Below are positions 29,940 to 39,012 of a stretch of 64,000 bases of DNA, piece by piece. The DNA is from Microbulbifer agarilyticus. Its GTDB lineage: Bacteria > Pseudomonadota > Gammaproteobacteria > Pseudomonadales > Cellvibrionaceae. Both the position numbers and the translations under genes were made by a program. The notes under the pieces were generated by a model. It worked only from the letters and a program-made list of their open reading frames with translations, did not search any database and was not told the origin of the DNA. The stretch is taken from positions 372,001-436,000 of the forward strand of contig NZ_JAIUZM010000004.1 in NCBI RefSeq assembly GCF_020171345.1, given 5' to 3'. Within the stretch, counting starts at the first letter, position 1, and each line of letters opens with the position of its first letter.

Positions 29940-30773
29940 TTAGCGGGCTGCTACTTCTACTGCATTGAGCAGGTCTGCGTATTGGCCCGTAATTACATTC
30001 ATATTGCGCAGCATAATGTCGGTGGTGCCGGTAATCACATGGATCTGGCGTGACTCTGACATCTGCATCTCCCCATCGAACCCGCGGCTGGCATAACTCA
30101 GGTGCCCCTGGGTCTTCAGCAGGTTGCGGGTAATTTCGGTGGTATTGAGCGGGCTGTCCAGCAAGAAGGTCAGCATCTGCTCAAATTCCGCGAGGTCCTC
30201 GTACAGTAAGCGCGTGCCCTCGCTGCCCGCCACACCCCAGTATTGGGCTACATAATTCTTTGCGATGCGCTGGGACAGCATGCGCTGGCGGCCGGAAACG
30301 TTCACCAGTTCGGCACTACTGTGGTTAGCCAGTGCCTGCAGGCGCATTACATAGGTGTGTGCAGCGGGTAGCAGCGTATTACTGCGTCGAAATAGCTCTG
30401 CCGCGTTGAACTTGCTCACGGGTTCGCGCGCAATTTCTGCGAAGCCTTTCCATTCCTCCTGTACCAACCTCAGCGTACTGATTACCGGTGCTGCCGGTTT
30501 AAAGTTCGCCAGCTGGTTCAGGTTGCGCTCAAACTCCGACATCGAACGCTCGAATACCTGGCGGTGCTTTTCTACGGAAGGCTGAATACCCTGCAGGATA
30601 TAGGTTTGGGTGATGCGCTGCGAAAGCATGCGCTGCCTGCCGGCGATGTTGATGGCATCGCCCATATTGAATCCTGGCGTTGACGTCGCGTACTCGGGGT
30701 CTGCACTTGCCGCGAGTTCGGCACCGCTGAAAATAACGAGCAGGATCAGGGATAAAGCGAATTTCATAGTCAC
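29940..30773 (-). CDS. Stand-alone periplasmic PilJ/NarX-type P-box protein
   Basis: After a signal peptide (ending about ELAASA), the whole 277-residue protein is two helical repeats each opening with the nitrate-sensor-like phrase: INIAGRQRMLSQRITQ (near 42-57) and VNVSGRQRMLSQRIAK (near 158-173). This is the type IV pili methyl-accepting transducer N-terminal (PilJ) domain, related to the ligand-binding P-box of NarX/NarQ. No membrane helix, HAMP, kinase or signalling domain follows, so it cannot signal alone. Position next to the nitrate-uptake genes suggests nitrate/nitrite binding or presentation to a partner; that is inference. It is separated from the porin gene by a terminator. Confidence 0.8.
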   Translation of the reverse strand: MTMKFALSLILLVIFSGAELAASADPEYATSTPGFNMGDAINIAGRQRMLSQRITQTYILQGIQPSVEKHRQVFERSMSEFERNLNQLANFKPAAPVISTLRLVQEEWKGFAEIAREPVSKFNAAELFRRSNTLLPAAHTYVMRLQALANHSSAELVNVSGRQRMLSQRIAKNYVAQYWGVAGSEGTRLLYEDLAEFEQMLTFLLDSPLNTTEITRNLLKTQGHLSYASRGFDGEMQMSESRQIHVITGTTDIMLRNMNVITGQYADLLNAVEVAAR

Positions 30774-30800
30774 TTTCCTGAATCGGAGGTTTGATTGGGA

Positions 30801-30826
30801 GAAAAAGCCCCGGCCTTGCGGCCGGG
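30801..30826 (-). terminator. Intrinsic terminator after the porin gene
   Basis: A stem CCCGGCC-TTGC-GGCCGGG (30809-30826) followed, read on the minus strand, by GCTTTTTC. Ends the nrt/porin transcript before the P-box gene, perhaps with read-through. Confidence 0.85.
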
Positions 30827-30919
30827 TAAGTGCTCAACGTGTGGGTATGAACCCAATAGTCAAATCAAAGGTGGGCTCCGCATCCATGTTGAGCATACGG
30901 AGCCACCTGAAAGGCCGTC

Positions 30920-32143
30920 TTAGAATTTAGCTGCAGCGGTCAGCCATAGTTTGTCGGTGTCTACGCTGAAGTCATCCGCACTGTAGTTGCTGTACTTCAT
31001 GCTCAGGTTTACACCGGCCAGCTTGCCTGCAACCAGGAAACCGGCTTCGCTGCCAAGTTTGTCCATGCCGGATACGCCGCTGTCATTGGAGCTTAGCTGG
31101 TGGTAGTTGAAAGCCAGTTTCACACCACCCAGGCTGGTGCCGACAGACAGGTAAACGTCTTCAACACCGCCGGCAATGTTGCCGGTACCACCACCGAGAA
31201 GCTTGTCATTCCAGCCTTGGAACTTGTGCAGAGTGGCCAGCGGGGTGATGAACTGGCCGTCGGCACCATCAGCACCCAATACTTCGTAGCCGCCGGCAAT
31301 GTTCACGGAACCCAGTTGGTAGCTGCCTTCTGCCAGCAGGTAGTCGGCATCGTAGTCGGCCGGGTTATCCGCTGCGGAGGACTGCGTGGCGTATTCCAGC
31401 GCATATTTCAGACCGCCCTGGCCACCGGCAAAGCGCATACCGTAAGTATCGGTAGAGAAGTGGATGGCATCTTCATTGTCGATCAGGTAGGCATAGCCAC
31501 TCAGGGTGCCCGCGGAAAGGCCTGCATATTTTGCGTTCAGCAGGTAGGTGTCATTGGTGTGGTCGCCGAGCGGGCTGTCTTCACCAAAAATACGATTCAC
31601 GTTGTTTACGTGAGCCAGGAACAAGGTGGTGTCTTCCAGGCTGGTATTGGTTACGCTGAAGGCGTCGTAAGTCTGCTCATTCTGACGGAAGCCTACGCCA
31701 CCAACAAAGCGCTGGTTGTCCAGCAAGATGCGCTGGCGACCGTATTTCACACTGGTGTCGCCGGTAGCGTAAGCGATGTACGCCTGGTTTACTTCGGTGC
31801 CTTCCGGATCGGCAACGCCGCCTTCAAAATCGGTGATGTGGGTGACATCGTCCATTTCTACCAGGGTACTGAAACCTTCGTAAGAGGCAGAAGAGAAGGT
31901 CAGTCGGGTTTGCAGGCTGGTGAGATCAACGTCAGCGCCATCAACGTCTACCATTTCGGTGCGTGCACGCAGGCCCAGAGTGACGTCGGCTTGCGCCAGG
32001 GCATCGGCAAAGCTTGCAACTTGCGGGGCCTCTTCTTCGGTCATTTCCTGAGAGAATGCCGGTGAGGCAATCAGGGCACCCATGGTCAGAACCAGCAGGT
32101 TTTTGGTCAGAAGCGGTTGAATGGAAGGTTTTTGGTTTTTCAT
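30920..32143 (-). CDS. Alginate-export/porin-type outer-membrane beta-barrel
   Basis: 407 residues with a cleavable signal peptide (hydrophobic core LLVLTMGALIASPAFSQ), then alternating beta-strand sequence rich in Gly, Ser, Thr and Asp, and a C-terminal phenylalanine (TAAAKF) typical of outer-membrane barrels. The segment VKYGRQRILLDNQRFVGGVG is characteristic of the alginate_exp-type porin family. It follows nrtD on the same strand with a 142-nt gap; a role in letting nitrate cross the outer membrane is inferred from position only. Confidence 0.82.
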   Translation of the reverse strand: MKNQKPSIQPLLTKNLLVLTMGALIASPAFSQEMTEEEAPQVASFADALAQADVTLGLRARTEMVDVDGADVDLTSLQTRLTFSSASYEGFSTLVEMDDVTHITDFEGGVADPEGTEVNQAYIAYATGDTSVKYGRQRILLDNQRFVGGVGFRQNEQTYDAFSVTNTSLEDTTLFLAHVNNVNRIFGEDSPLGDHTNDTYLLNAKYAGLSAGTLSGYAYLIDNEDAIHFSTDTYGMRFAGGQGGLKYALEYATQSSAADNPADYDADYLLAEGSYQLGSVNIAGGYEVLGADGADGQFITPLATLHKFQGWNDKLLGGGTGNIAGGVEDVYLSVGTSLGGVKLAFNYHQLSSNDSGVSGMDKLGSEAGFLVAGKLAGVNLSMKYSNYSADDFSVDTDKLWLTAAAKF

Positions 32144-32285
32144 ATTGTGTTCCTATCAAGGAGAGTAAAAGTGTTTGGTGATTGCCCTGAGGAAACGTTA
32201 CCGCGTGTTAACTTTTGGGCTCCCACTCAGGCACTGCAAAAGCCTGGGCGGGAAAGCGAAACTTCTTTGCTGTTACAAGGCGGAT

Positions 32286-33164
32286 TCAGGCCGCGTTATC
32301 GACGGTTTCTTTGATATCCCCGGCTGTTTGCGCTGGTGCAGTATTTGGCTTGGCCGGTACGGATTTCTTGGTCGGCACGTCCGGTTTACTGTGTCGTTCG
32401 TGTAGGAACTTCAGCACCTTGGCCCGGTATTGGTTGTAGAGAGGGTCATCTGCCAGTTCCAGGCGATGGCGCGGGCGCTCCAGGTCCACCTGTAGAATTT
32501 CACCGATGGTGGCGGCCGGGCCATTGGTCATCATTACGATGCGATCAGAAAGCAGTACCGCCTCATCCACATCATGGGTGATCATGATGACGGTATTATT
32601 GAGTTCCGCCTGGATTTCCATCAGCGAGTCCTGCATGTGGGCACGGGTCAGTGCGTCCAGTGCGCCAAATGGCTCGTCCATCAGCAAAACTTTGGGCTGC
32701 ATGGCCAGAGCACGGGCGATACCGACTCGCTGCTTCATACCACCGGAAATTTCATCCGGCCGTTTGTGCATGGCGTGGCTCATGTGAACGAGATCGAGGT
32801 TGTGTTCGATCCATTCGCGCATTTCAGCTTTGGATTTGTTTTTACCAAATACCTGCTTTACCGCCAGCTCCACGTTTTCATACGCGGTAAGCCAAGGTAG
32901 CAGAGAGTGGTTTTGGAATACGACAGCCCGCTCCGGGCCTGGCTCGGTTACTTCTTTGCCGCTCAGGATGACGCCGCCCCGGGTCGCTTGATAAAGGCCC
33001 GCCACAACATTCAAGACTGTTGATTTACCACAGCCGGAGTGGCCGATGAGGGACACGAATTCGCCCTGGGCAATCTTCAGGTCCACATCGCGCAAGGCGG
33101 TAAACGGACCCTTCGGGGTCGGGAATTCCATGTCGATGTGGCTAATGTCCAGAAGTACGCTCAT
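32286..33164 (-). CDS. nrtD: Nitrate ABC transporter ATP-binding protein
   Basis: ATPase of a NrtABD/CmpABD-type importer. Walker A GHSGCGKST at residues 41-49, signature ISGGMKQRV near 139 and Walker B VLLMDEPFGALD near 159 are intact, and the specific phrase YQATRGGVILSGKEVTEPGP fits the nitrate/taurine subfamily. The C-terminus has a Lys/Pro/Ala-rich extension of about 35 residues. There is no second ATPase fused to a binding domain (NrtC), so NrtD probably works as a homodimer. About 41 nt after nrtB. Confidence 0.93.
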   Translation of the reverse strand: MSVLLDISHIDMEFPTPKGPFTALRDVDLKIAQGEFVSLIGHSGCGKSTVLNVVAGLYQATRGGVILSGKEVTEPGPERAVVFQNHSLLPWLTAYENVELAVKQVFGKNKSKAEMREWIEHNLDLVHMSHAMHKRPDEISGGMKQRVGIARALAMQPKVLLMDEPFGALDALTRAHMQDSLMEIQAELNNTVIMITHDVDEAVLLSDRIVMMTNGPAATIGEILQVDLERPRHRLELADDPLYNQYRAKVLKFLHERHSKPDVPTKKSVPAKPNTAPAQTAGDIKETVDNAA

Positions 33165-33205
33165 TGTCTCGTTCTCCTTAAAAATTGATTCGTCTGGTGC
33201 CGGGG

Positions 33206-34195
33206 TTAGTTCGCTGTTTTGTCCCAGGAAACCAGCTTTTGCAGTGCCAGCATGCCGCGGTCGAGCAGGAAGCCAATCAAGCCGATGACCAGTACTGCGG
33301 CCATGATGCGGGCCAAAGAGTCGGAGCTACCATTCTGGAACTCGTCCCATACGAATTTTCCGAGGCCGGGGTTCTGCGCGAGCATCTCCGCGGCAATCAG
33401 TACCATCCAGGCCACGCCGAGGGAGAGACGCATGCCGGTAAAGATCATGGGTACGGAGGCTGGCAGAACAATTTTTTGCACGTGTCGCAGGGCGGGCAGG
33501 CGCAGTACTTTACTCACATTCACCAAGTCTTTATCAATACCGGCAACACCGACCGCGGTGTTGATAACCATTGGCCACAGGCAGCACAAGGTTACTGTGA
33601 TGAGTGAATTCAGAAACGATTTGGCTACCAGTGGGTCTGGCGACGTATACAGTGCGGAGACCACCATGGTCACCAGCGGCAGCCAGGCCAGTGGCGATAC
33701 CGGCTTGAAGATCTGAATGATCGGATTGATTGCGTTGTTCAGCGCCTGGCTCAAACCAATGGTGATACCCAGTGGAATGGCGATAGCTACTGCCAGCAGG
33801 AAGCCGCTCATGACGGTTACCAGACTGGTAATGATCTGATCCAAGAAGGTTTCTTTACCTGTGTAGGCGCGGATTTTGGGCTGGTAGTTTGGGTCTTTTG
33901 CTACACGTTCCGCATTGCGCTTTTCCTGGCGCTCATAGAAGGCCTGCTCTTTTTCGCGGGAGCGCTGGTGCTCATCATGCAGGGCATTGAACTGCTCCAT
34001 GACTGCAGCGGGACCGGGAAACTTACCCAATGATGTATCAATATTTTGTGCAGTGACGGACCACAGCAGCAGGAAAGCGAGTATGCCTGCGGCGGGCAGT
34101 GCCACCAGTCGGATGGCATTGCTGAAAAAGGTTCCGTCCAGTTGCGGCAGCTTTAGGCCGCTGAATTTTGTGGCGATTACAGTAGCGGTATTCAT
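33206..34195 (-). CDS. nrtB: Nitrate ABC transporter permease
   Basis: 329-residue inner-membrane component. One N-terminal helix is followed by a long charged periplasmic or cytosolic segment (about residues 75-110, with many Arg/Glu), then a five-helix BPD_transp_1 domain with the EAA-type coupling region PALRHVQKIVLPASVPMIFT. The inserted charged segment resembles that of proteobacterial NasE/NrtB. Lies between nrtA and nrtD on the same strand. Confidence 0.92.
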   Translation of the reverse strand: MNTATVIATKFSGLKLPQLDGTFFSNAIRLVALPAAGILAFLLLWSVTAQNIDTSLGKFPGPAAVMEQFNALHDEHQRSREKEQAFYERQEKRNAERVAKDPNYQPKIRAYTGKETFLDQIITSLVTVMSGFLLAVAIAIPLGITIGLSQALNNAINPIIQIFKPVSPLAWLPLVTMVVSALYTSPDPLVAKSFLNSLITVTLCCLWPMVINTAVGVAGIDKDLVNVSKVLRLPALRHVQKIVLPASVPMIFTGMRLSLGVAWMVLIAAEMLAQNPGLGKFVWDEFQNGSSDSLARIMAAVLVIGLIGFLLDRGMLALQKLVSWDKTAN

Positions 34196-34275
34196 TCCTG
34201 TTACCTCAGCACACGAGTTGAGCGTTAGGGTTGAGCGTTAGACAGAAGCCTGAAAAATTTATTGTTTTGAGGTAG

Positions 34276-34302
34276 GCACTGGCCTGTTCGGCAGGCCAGT
34301 GC
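34276..34302 (-). other. Strong intergenic hairpin between nrtA and nrtB
   Basis: Perfect 11-bp stem GCACTGGCCTG/CAGGCCAGTGC with a 5-nt loop, 15 nt past the nrtA stop. On the transcribed strand it lacks a U-run, so it is more likely an mRNA-stabilising or partial termination structure that keeps binding-protein mRNA in excess than a full terminator. Confidence 0.6.
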
Positions 34303-34316
34303 TTTTCGAGGCTTGA

Positions 34317-35693
34317 TTACAGTTTTTGTCCGGACTTCAGGCCAATATCGAATTTCTCGATGTAAGCATTTGGCTCTTTGCCGTTGTAGACGATACCGTC
34401 GATGAAGTGGGTCTGCGGGTTGCGGAAGCCATCTTCGGTTTCGAAGTCTGGGAATTGCGCTGCAGTAGCCAGCTTCTCTTCAATCAGGGACTTGGCGGCT
34501 GCCTGGTAAATGTCAGGGCGGTAAACCTTGGCTGCCAACTCCTTGTACCAGTCGTCAGGCTTGTCTTCGGAGATCTGGCCCCAGCGGCGCATCTGAGTCA
34601 GGTACCAGATAGCGTCGGAGTAGTAGGGGTAGGTCGCGTTGTAGCGGAAGAACACGTTGAAGTCTGGTACTTCGCGCTTATCGCCTTTCTCGTATTCAAA
34701 AGTACCGGTCATGCTGTTGGCAATTACGTCATAGTCAGCGCCCACGTAGTTAGACTGGGAGAGAATCTTTACCGCTTCCGGGCGGTTCGCGTTGTTGTTC
34801 TCGTCCAACCACATAGCGGCGCGAATCAGAGCGCGGGTAACACGAACGGTGGTGTTGGGGTATTTCTCAGCAAACTCTTTGGTGATGCCGAAAACCTTTT
34901 CCGGGTTGTCTTTCCAGATTTCGTAGTCGGTTACTACTGGTACGCCAATGCCTTTAAATACTGCCTGCTGGTTCCATGGCTCACCTACGCAGTAGCCGTA
35001 GATGGTGCCGGCTTCCAGAGTGGCTGGCATTTGCGGTGGTGGAGTTACGGAAAGCAGGGCGTCTGCATCTATCTGGCCGGAAATGTCGCCCTTGTGCGGT
35101 GCGTAGTAGCCCGGGTGGATACCACCAGCGGCGAGCCAGTAGCGCAGCTCGTAGTTGTGCGTGGATACCGGGAATACCATACCCATGTTGAAGGGCTTGC
35201 CTTCATCTTTGTATTTTTCAACAACCGGCTTCAGCGCGTCTGCCTTGATCGGGTGTACCGGCTTGCCATCCGCCTGCTTGGGGATGTTTGGCTTCATCTC
35301 TTCCCAGATGGCATTGGAAACGGTGATGCCGTTACCGTTCAGGTCCATGGAGAAGGGGGTGATGATCTCGGCTTTGGTGCCGAAGCCCATGGTCGCGGCG
35401 ATTGGCTGACCGGCGAGCATGTGGGCGCCGTCCAGGCGCCCATCGATTACGCCGTCCAGTAATACTTTCCAGTTGGCCTGTGCTTCGATGGTTACATAAA
35501 GGCCTTCATCTTCGAAGTAGCCTTTTTCGTAAGCAATGGCGATGGGGGCCATATCCGTCAGTTTGATAAAGCCAAACGTCAGTTCTTCTTTTTCCGGGTA
35601 GCCGAGCTCCTCGGCGGTAGCAGGCGAAATACTGAAGCCCACTGTCAGCGCCAGAGACGCTGCAAGAGTTTTAAATGGCTTGTTCCAGGTCAT
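34317..35693 (-). CDS. nrtA: Nitrate ABC transporter periplasmic substrate-binding protein
   Basis: 458 residues: Sec signal peptide ([23 protein letters not shown]), then a CmpA/NrtA fold ([24 protein letters not shown] at the start of the mature protein, and [23 protein letters not shown]). No lipobox, so it is a soluble periplasmic protein, unlike the lipid-anchored cyanobacterial NrtA. First gene of the nrtA-nrtB-nrtD-porin operon, behind a hairpin leader and a sigma-54-like promoter. The bicarbonate-binding CmpA is a close relative, but nitrate is favoured by the context and leader. Confidence 0.93.
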   Translation of the reverse strand: MTWNKPFKTLAASLALTVGFSISPATAEELGYPEKEELTFGFIKLTDMAPIAIAYEKGYFEDEGLYVTIEAQANWKVLLDGVIDGRLDGAHMLAGQPIAATMGFGTKAEIITPFSMDLNGNGITVSNAIWEEMKPNIPKQADGKPVHPIKADALKPVVEKYKDEGKPFNMGMVFPVSTHNYELRYWLAAGGIHPGYYAPHKGDISGQIDADALLSVTPPPQMPATLEAGTIYGYCVGEPWNQQAVFKGIGVPVVTDYEIWKDNPEKVFGITKEFAEKYPNTTVRVTRALIRAAMWLDENNNANRPEAVKILSQSNYVGADYDVIANSMTGTFEYEKGDKREVPDFNVFFRYNATYPYYSDAIWYLTQMRRWGQISEDKPDDWYKELAAKVYRPDIYQAAAKSLIEEKLATAAQFPDFETEDGFRNPQTHFIDGIVYNGKEPNAYIEKFDIGLKSGQKL

Positions 35694-35780
35694 GGTTAGT
35701 TTGCTCCAAGTTTTGTCAGCGATGTAGTTGTAAAACTCTGTATTGAGTGGCCAATGAATCTGGTGACTGCAATTCAGGCC

Positions 35781-35867
35781 AAAAAAAAGCGCTCACCGAC
35801 TGCCCGTTACTTTTGACGGGATCGGTGAGCGCCTCTGCTCAAAGACAAGCACCGAGGTGCCTTGTCT
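35781..35867 (-). promoter_or_regulatory. Two-hairpin leader with terminator-like second hairpin upstream of nrtA (putative attenuator)
   Basis: Read on the minus strand, a first hairpin (35867-35843; AGACAAG/CTTGTCT with an inner GCAC/GTGC helix) is followed after 10 nt by a larger hairpin (35832-35789; GCGCTCACCGA/TCGGTGAGCGC with an inner CCCGT/ACGGG helix) and a run of eight U. This is an intrinsic terminator inside the 5' leader, about 90 nt before the nrtA ATG. Such leaders before nitrate-assimilation operons are commonly read through with the help of ANTAR proteins (NasR/NasT). The loops do not clearly match the ANTAR A1/G4 hexaloop rule, so the type of control is unproved. Confidence 0.7.
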
Positions 35868-35970
35868 GACTAATTTTTTCTGAGCTATCGGTAGCTCGTT
35901 GACTGGCAGCTGGATGTGAGCAGCCGGTCATTTCTGGTGCGCGTGGTTAATTACGCGCTCACCCTGACCG

Positions 35971-35988
35971 TTGCAGACTCCGTGCCAA
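35971..35988 (-). promoter_or_regulatory. Sigma-54-type promoter for the nrt operon
   Basis: On the minus strand the sequence TTGGCACGGAGTCTGCAA has the GG-N10-GC spacing and most of the TGGCAC-N5-TTGCA consensus (one mismatch). It would start transcription near 35961, about 94 nt before the first leader hairpin. Fits nitrogen (NtrC) control; no certain NtrC sites were found. Confidence 0.65.
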
Positions 35989-36396
35989 CTTTTCCCACGG
36001 TATGTTTATCCAGTCGGAAATTTGGTGGTTTTTGGGGAGGATATATTTGGGGTAAGGAACTACTCGCATCCGTTCAAAGTCCTTGTTTTTACTGGGCTTA
36101 CTGAACTGAATGCGCCGCAAACTATTTGGCAGCAGAGTGCTGCCTGCCCAATTTTTTAGGCGATTGAGTTAAAGGGAATGCTGCGCCACTGCGTCAGACG
36201 TTATGTGTACTTGGGGTTTTGGCCGGTTTGGCTCAGGCGACCGTTTCAGTGCAGGGGAGCGAATGCGGGGATAGATTTGGTGCAGGCTGTTGATCGTGGA
36301 GGGGCACAAACGGTGCGCGGGTGGGATTGTTTTGGTGCGAGTGCCTAATCGTTGCACATCCCGGGGTGGGCTGGCTCGAGGCGTTTTAACTGGGAA
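35989..36396. other. Intergenic region upstream of the nrt operon
   Basis: No gene is supported; short frames on both strands lack coding character. It should hold activator sites for the sigma-54 promoter. GCACAAACGGTGC near 36304-36316 is an inverted repeat, but its spacing is not that of a standard NtrC site. Confidence 0.35.
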
Positions 36397-36429
36397 TAAA
36401 AAAGGCCGGGTGCTGCCACCCGGCCTTTT
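36397..36429 (-). terminator. Intrinsic terminator of the fadL-type gene
   Basis: Stem AAAAGGCCGGGTG/CACCCGGCCTTTT with a short loop, about 26 nt beyond the stop of the FadL-like gene, followed by a T-run on the minus strand. Confidence 0.88.
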
Positions 36430-36454
36430 GAACTTTCAAGTTCTAATCGAGGGA

Positions 36455-37921
36455 TTAGAAGCTGTAGTTCAGAGATGCGCCTACCAGCCAGGCTTCCAGG
36501 TTGGTGGTGCCACCGTCAAAGTAGGTGCCGAGGCCGATGTCTGGAGTCAGCGGCAGGGCCTGGAACTCCTTAATGGGCTCGTCGTCACCCCAGAGGTAGG
36601 CCAGGCCACCGTCGACGCTCAGCTGGTCGTTGAACTTGTAGGTACCGCCGAAGGTAACCCACTGACGATCGGCGTCCGGGATGGACAGGGTACGCCAGGT
36701 TACCGGCAGACCCAGGCCGCCATTCAGGCCCACAGCAGCGGATTCGATGCGGCCATCTTCGTTAAAGCCGTCGCGGGCTGCACCATTGTCATAGGCATAG
36801 CCTACACGCCAGGTGATTTCTTCACATGGGTAGTATTCGGCACCCAGGCTGTAACGCCAGCCGCTCTGGAAGTTTTCTTCCTTGATCAGCAGCGGGTTGT
36901 AGCGGTCTACAAGCTCGTCGTTGACGCGCTGATCCGGGAAGAACGCCTGCAGGCGCTCGAAGTCGTCCCAGTCGGTCCACAGAGCGCCCATGGCGATACC
37001 CCAGTGCTCATCGAAGCGGTGGTAGACACCGATTTCCAGAGTGTCGGGGAGGTCCAGAGTCAGTCGCGCGCGCTCGTTGTCAAATGGACGTCCATCGACA
37101 AAAGAGGGCAGTAGATCGGAGTTTACGTCCGCGTCGATTTCTGGACGCAGCTCGGACTGATAGGAAACACCCACGTGGGTGTGGCCATCCTTACTGCGCC
37201 ATAAGCCGCCGATGCTCCACCCTACATACCAGTCATCGCCATCGGCATCGAGGATTTTGGCATTGGAGACGGGGAAGCCCAGAAGCTGCTCGGCAGCATC
37301 TTCCAGTACGAAATTGTTCGGCACCTTCGTCTTCAGTGTGGCATCGCCATACAGGAAGTTCGCAGAAAGCCCGATACTGAACTGGTCGGCGAAGTCAAAT
37401 GCAACGGATGGTGCGATAGTGACAGACAGCAGTTCAGTTTTGTCGGCAATATGTGTTACCGGCCAGCTGGAGTTGAAGTCGGTTTCCAGGCCGTAGTCGG
37501 TATTCATGGCAATGCCGAATGACCAGCAGTCGTCCAGCGGAATCGCCAGATAGGCGTTAGGCACAAACGCGGAGCTGGCGTAATCGTCTGCCTTATCGAA
37601 AACAGACGCTGCCAGCACAGGGCCTTGCTGGGTCAGCAGGTAATAGTCGGTGTTGCCCGCGGCATCAATTTCCGGGTTTACGTAGGTCACGCCTACGGAG
37701 AAAGCCATTTCATTGAACAGCGCAGAACCTGCCGGGTTACGTGCCAGAATGGCGGCGTTATCGCCAATGGCATTTTCCGCGGCAAACGCGCGGCCCAAAC
37801 CGGAGGTACTGGATTCCTGGAGGGCGAAACCAGCTGCAAATGCACCACTCGAATAAGTACCGGCGGTTACGGAACAGATCGCTGCGGCTAATGCGGCTTT
37901 ACGCAGAGTTTTAGTGTTCAT
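36455..37921 (-). CDS. FadL/TodX-type outer-membrane long-chain fatty acid or hydrocarbon channel
   Basis: About 488 residues: signal peptide, then a mature N-terminus AGFALQESSTSGLGRAFAAE and NPAGSALF, the hallmark of the FadL hatch domain, followed by a beta-barrel ending in F (LVGASLNYSF). It should pass hydrophobic compounds across the outer membrane by lateral diffusion. Start ATG 37921 (MNTKTLRKAALAA) is chosen; a frame to 38020 adds 33 residues lacking signal-peptide character. It is a single gene with its own terminator. Which lipid or hydrocarbon it carries is unknown. Confidence 0.92.
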   Translation of the reverse strand: MNTKTLRKAALAAAICSVTAGTYSSGAFAAGFALQESSTSGLGRAFAAENAIGDNAAILARNPAGSALFNEMAFSVGVTYVNPEIDAAGNTDYYLLTQQGPVLAASVFDKADDYASSAFVPNAYLAIPLDDCWSFGIAMNTDYGLETDFNSSWPVTHIADKTELLSVTIAPSVAFDFADQFSIGLSANFLYGDATLKTKVPNNFVLEDAAEQLLGFPVSNAKILDADGDDWYVGWSIGGLWRSKDGHTHVGVSYQSELRPEIDADVNSDLLPSFVDGRPFDNERARLTLDLPDTLEIGVYHRFDEHWGIAMGALWTDWDDFERLQAFFPDQRVNDELVDRYNPLLIKEENFQSGWRYSLGAEYYPCEEITWRVGYAYDNGAARDGFNEDGRIESAAVGLNGGLGLPVTWRTLSIPDADRQWVTFGGTYKFNDQLSVDGGLAYLWGDDEPIKEFQALPLTPDIGLGTYFDGGTTNLEAWLVGASLNYSF

Positions 37922-38156
37922 GAGGTCCCACTCAATTACTGAAATGAATGCCAGTTGGTGTGGAAGCCCACTCCGAAACTTGGCTGAGAATCTATTCCGG
38001 AAAAAGTTTGCATGCAGCAAACATGTTCCTAGTAGATGGAGTCTAGCAGTGTCAAATTTACCTACTAGATAAATGCGGCGTCTTTATAGAGACGAATTGC
38101 GGAAAAATCTACGCTTTGACGTAATTTTTTTGGAGAGTGTGGGAAAGTTTTAAAAA

Positions 38157-38942
38157 TTATTTTTTGTTGGAAATTTCTTTGCCATCAATGAGTAATTTTG
38201 TCAGGGTGATCTGGTAGCTTTTGCCATTTTCTTCGCGTTGCATCAGTTTTACGAGTGCATAGTTCCACTCAGGCGCGAACCATATGTTTGTGGCGCGCTG
38301 TGCACCTTCGTCGCGAATGCGTTGCACCTTTATTGTTTCGATGTCGCCCATCGGTGTTTTGACGGTTTCCTTGCCTGCCACTTCAAATTCGTACTCGCGA
38401 ATTTTTTTTCCATCGGCCACCAGATACTTCAAAGGTTGCTTGCCATTGGCAACGTCAATGGCCAATTGCATCTGATAACTTATCTTGTCTTGAATATTTT
38501 CCGGTGCTTTTTCGATGCTGCGGGACTTGTTGTAAATATTCACGACACGCTTGCCGTCATCTTCAAAGCTGAGCGCAGTGTGCCGATCGCGGCCGAGGCC
38601 GGATTTTTGATAATCGTAGTGCTGTGGTATCAGGCGCAGCCCTTCTTGTGCAAAGCGGGAGTACTCTTCGATTTTTGCAAACATGGAGTGAGCGGAGAAA
38701 TCCAGGCGCCAGCTTTGCGGGTTGCCGCTGAGTGTGCGTTCCGCCTTGACGGCAAAGCCGCTGAACTTGGCTTCGTAGGTGGCAGTGAAGGGAAGTAGTA
38801 CGCGGGGTGCCGCAGGCTGTGCGCTTGTCTCGGCAACAGTCGTCAGGCTGCCCAGCAGGAAGGAGGTGAGTACGATAGTAAATAAAGGTAAACGGAGAGA
38901 AGTAGACGCAATAGAACGAATAATGCGGGCGCAACGATTCAA
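38157..38942 (-). CDS. DUF3108 periplasmic protein
   Basis: 261-residue protein starting at TTG 38942; the choice is supported by GGAGG 7 nt upstream. A signal sequence (FTIVLTSFLLGSLTTVAETSA) is followed by beta-rich sequence: LLPFTATYEAKFSGFAVKAER, then YNKSRSIEKAPENIQDKISYQMQ split by short turns, matching the DUF3108 family. The function is unknown; the family lies next to purN/purM in many gammaproteobacteria, as it does here. A 70-nt gap with a hairpin separates it from purN. Confidence 0.82.
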   Translation of the reverse strand: MNRCARIIRSIASTSLRLPLFTIVLTSFLLGSLTTVAETSAQPAAPRVLLPFTATYEAKFSGFAVKAERTLSGNPQSWRLDFSAHSMFAKIEEYSRFAQEGLRLIPQHYDYQKSGLGRDRHTALSFEDDGKRVVNIYNKSRSIEKAPENIQDKISYQMQLAIDVANGKQPLKYLVADGKKIREYEFEVAGKETVKTPMGDIETIKVQRIRDEGAQRATNIWFAPEWNYALVKLMQREENGKSYQITLTKLLIDGKEISNKK

Positions 38943-38992
38943 GAGATAACCTCCGGCCTGTTATTGGACTTCCATCGATATGGATGCTCTCA

Positions 38993-39012
38993 GGCCGGAA
39001 GTTGTTCCGGCC
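38993..39012 (-). terminator. Hairpin just after purN
   Basis: Perfect 8-bp stem GGCCGGAA-GTTG-TTCCGGCC directly next to the purN stop. No U-run follows on the transcribed strand, so it may be a weak terminator or stability element between purN and the DUF3108 gene. Confidence 0.45.

Noticed and set aside
31100..32065. 321-residue plus-strand open frame opposite the porin gene
   Set aside because: Antisense shadow in a beta-barrel gene with low stop-codon density.
34217..34242. Tandem GTTGAGCGTTAG repeat between nrtB and nrtA
   Set aside because: Only two units; too short to claim a regulatory or mobile function.
34326..35462. 378-residue plus-strand open frame opposite nrtA
   Set aside because: Antisense shadow of nrtA; no motif, no ribosome-binding site.
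36304..36316. GCACAAACGGTGC as an NtrC site for the nrt promoter
   Set aside because: The half-sites are 5 nt apart, not the 7 nt of standard NtrC sites, and it lies over 300 nt upstream.
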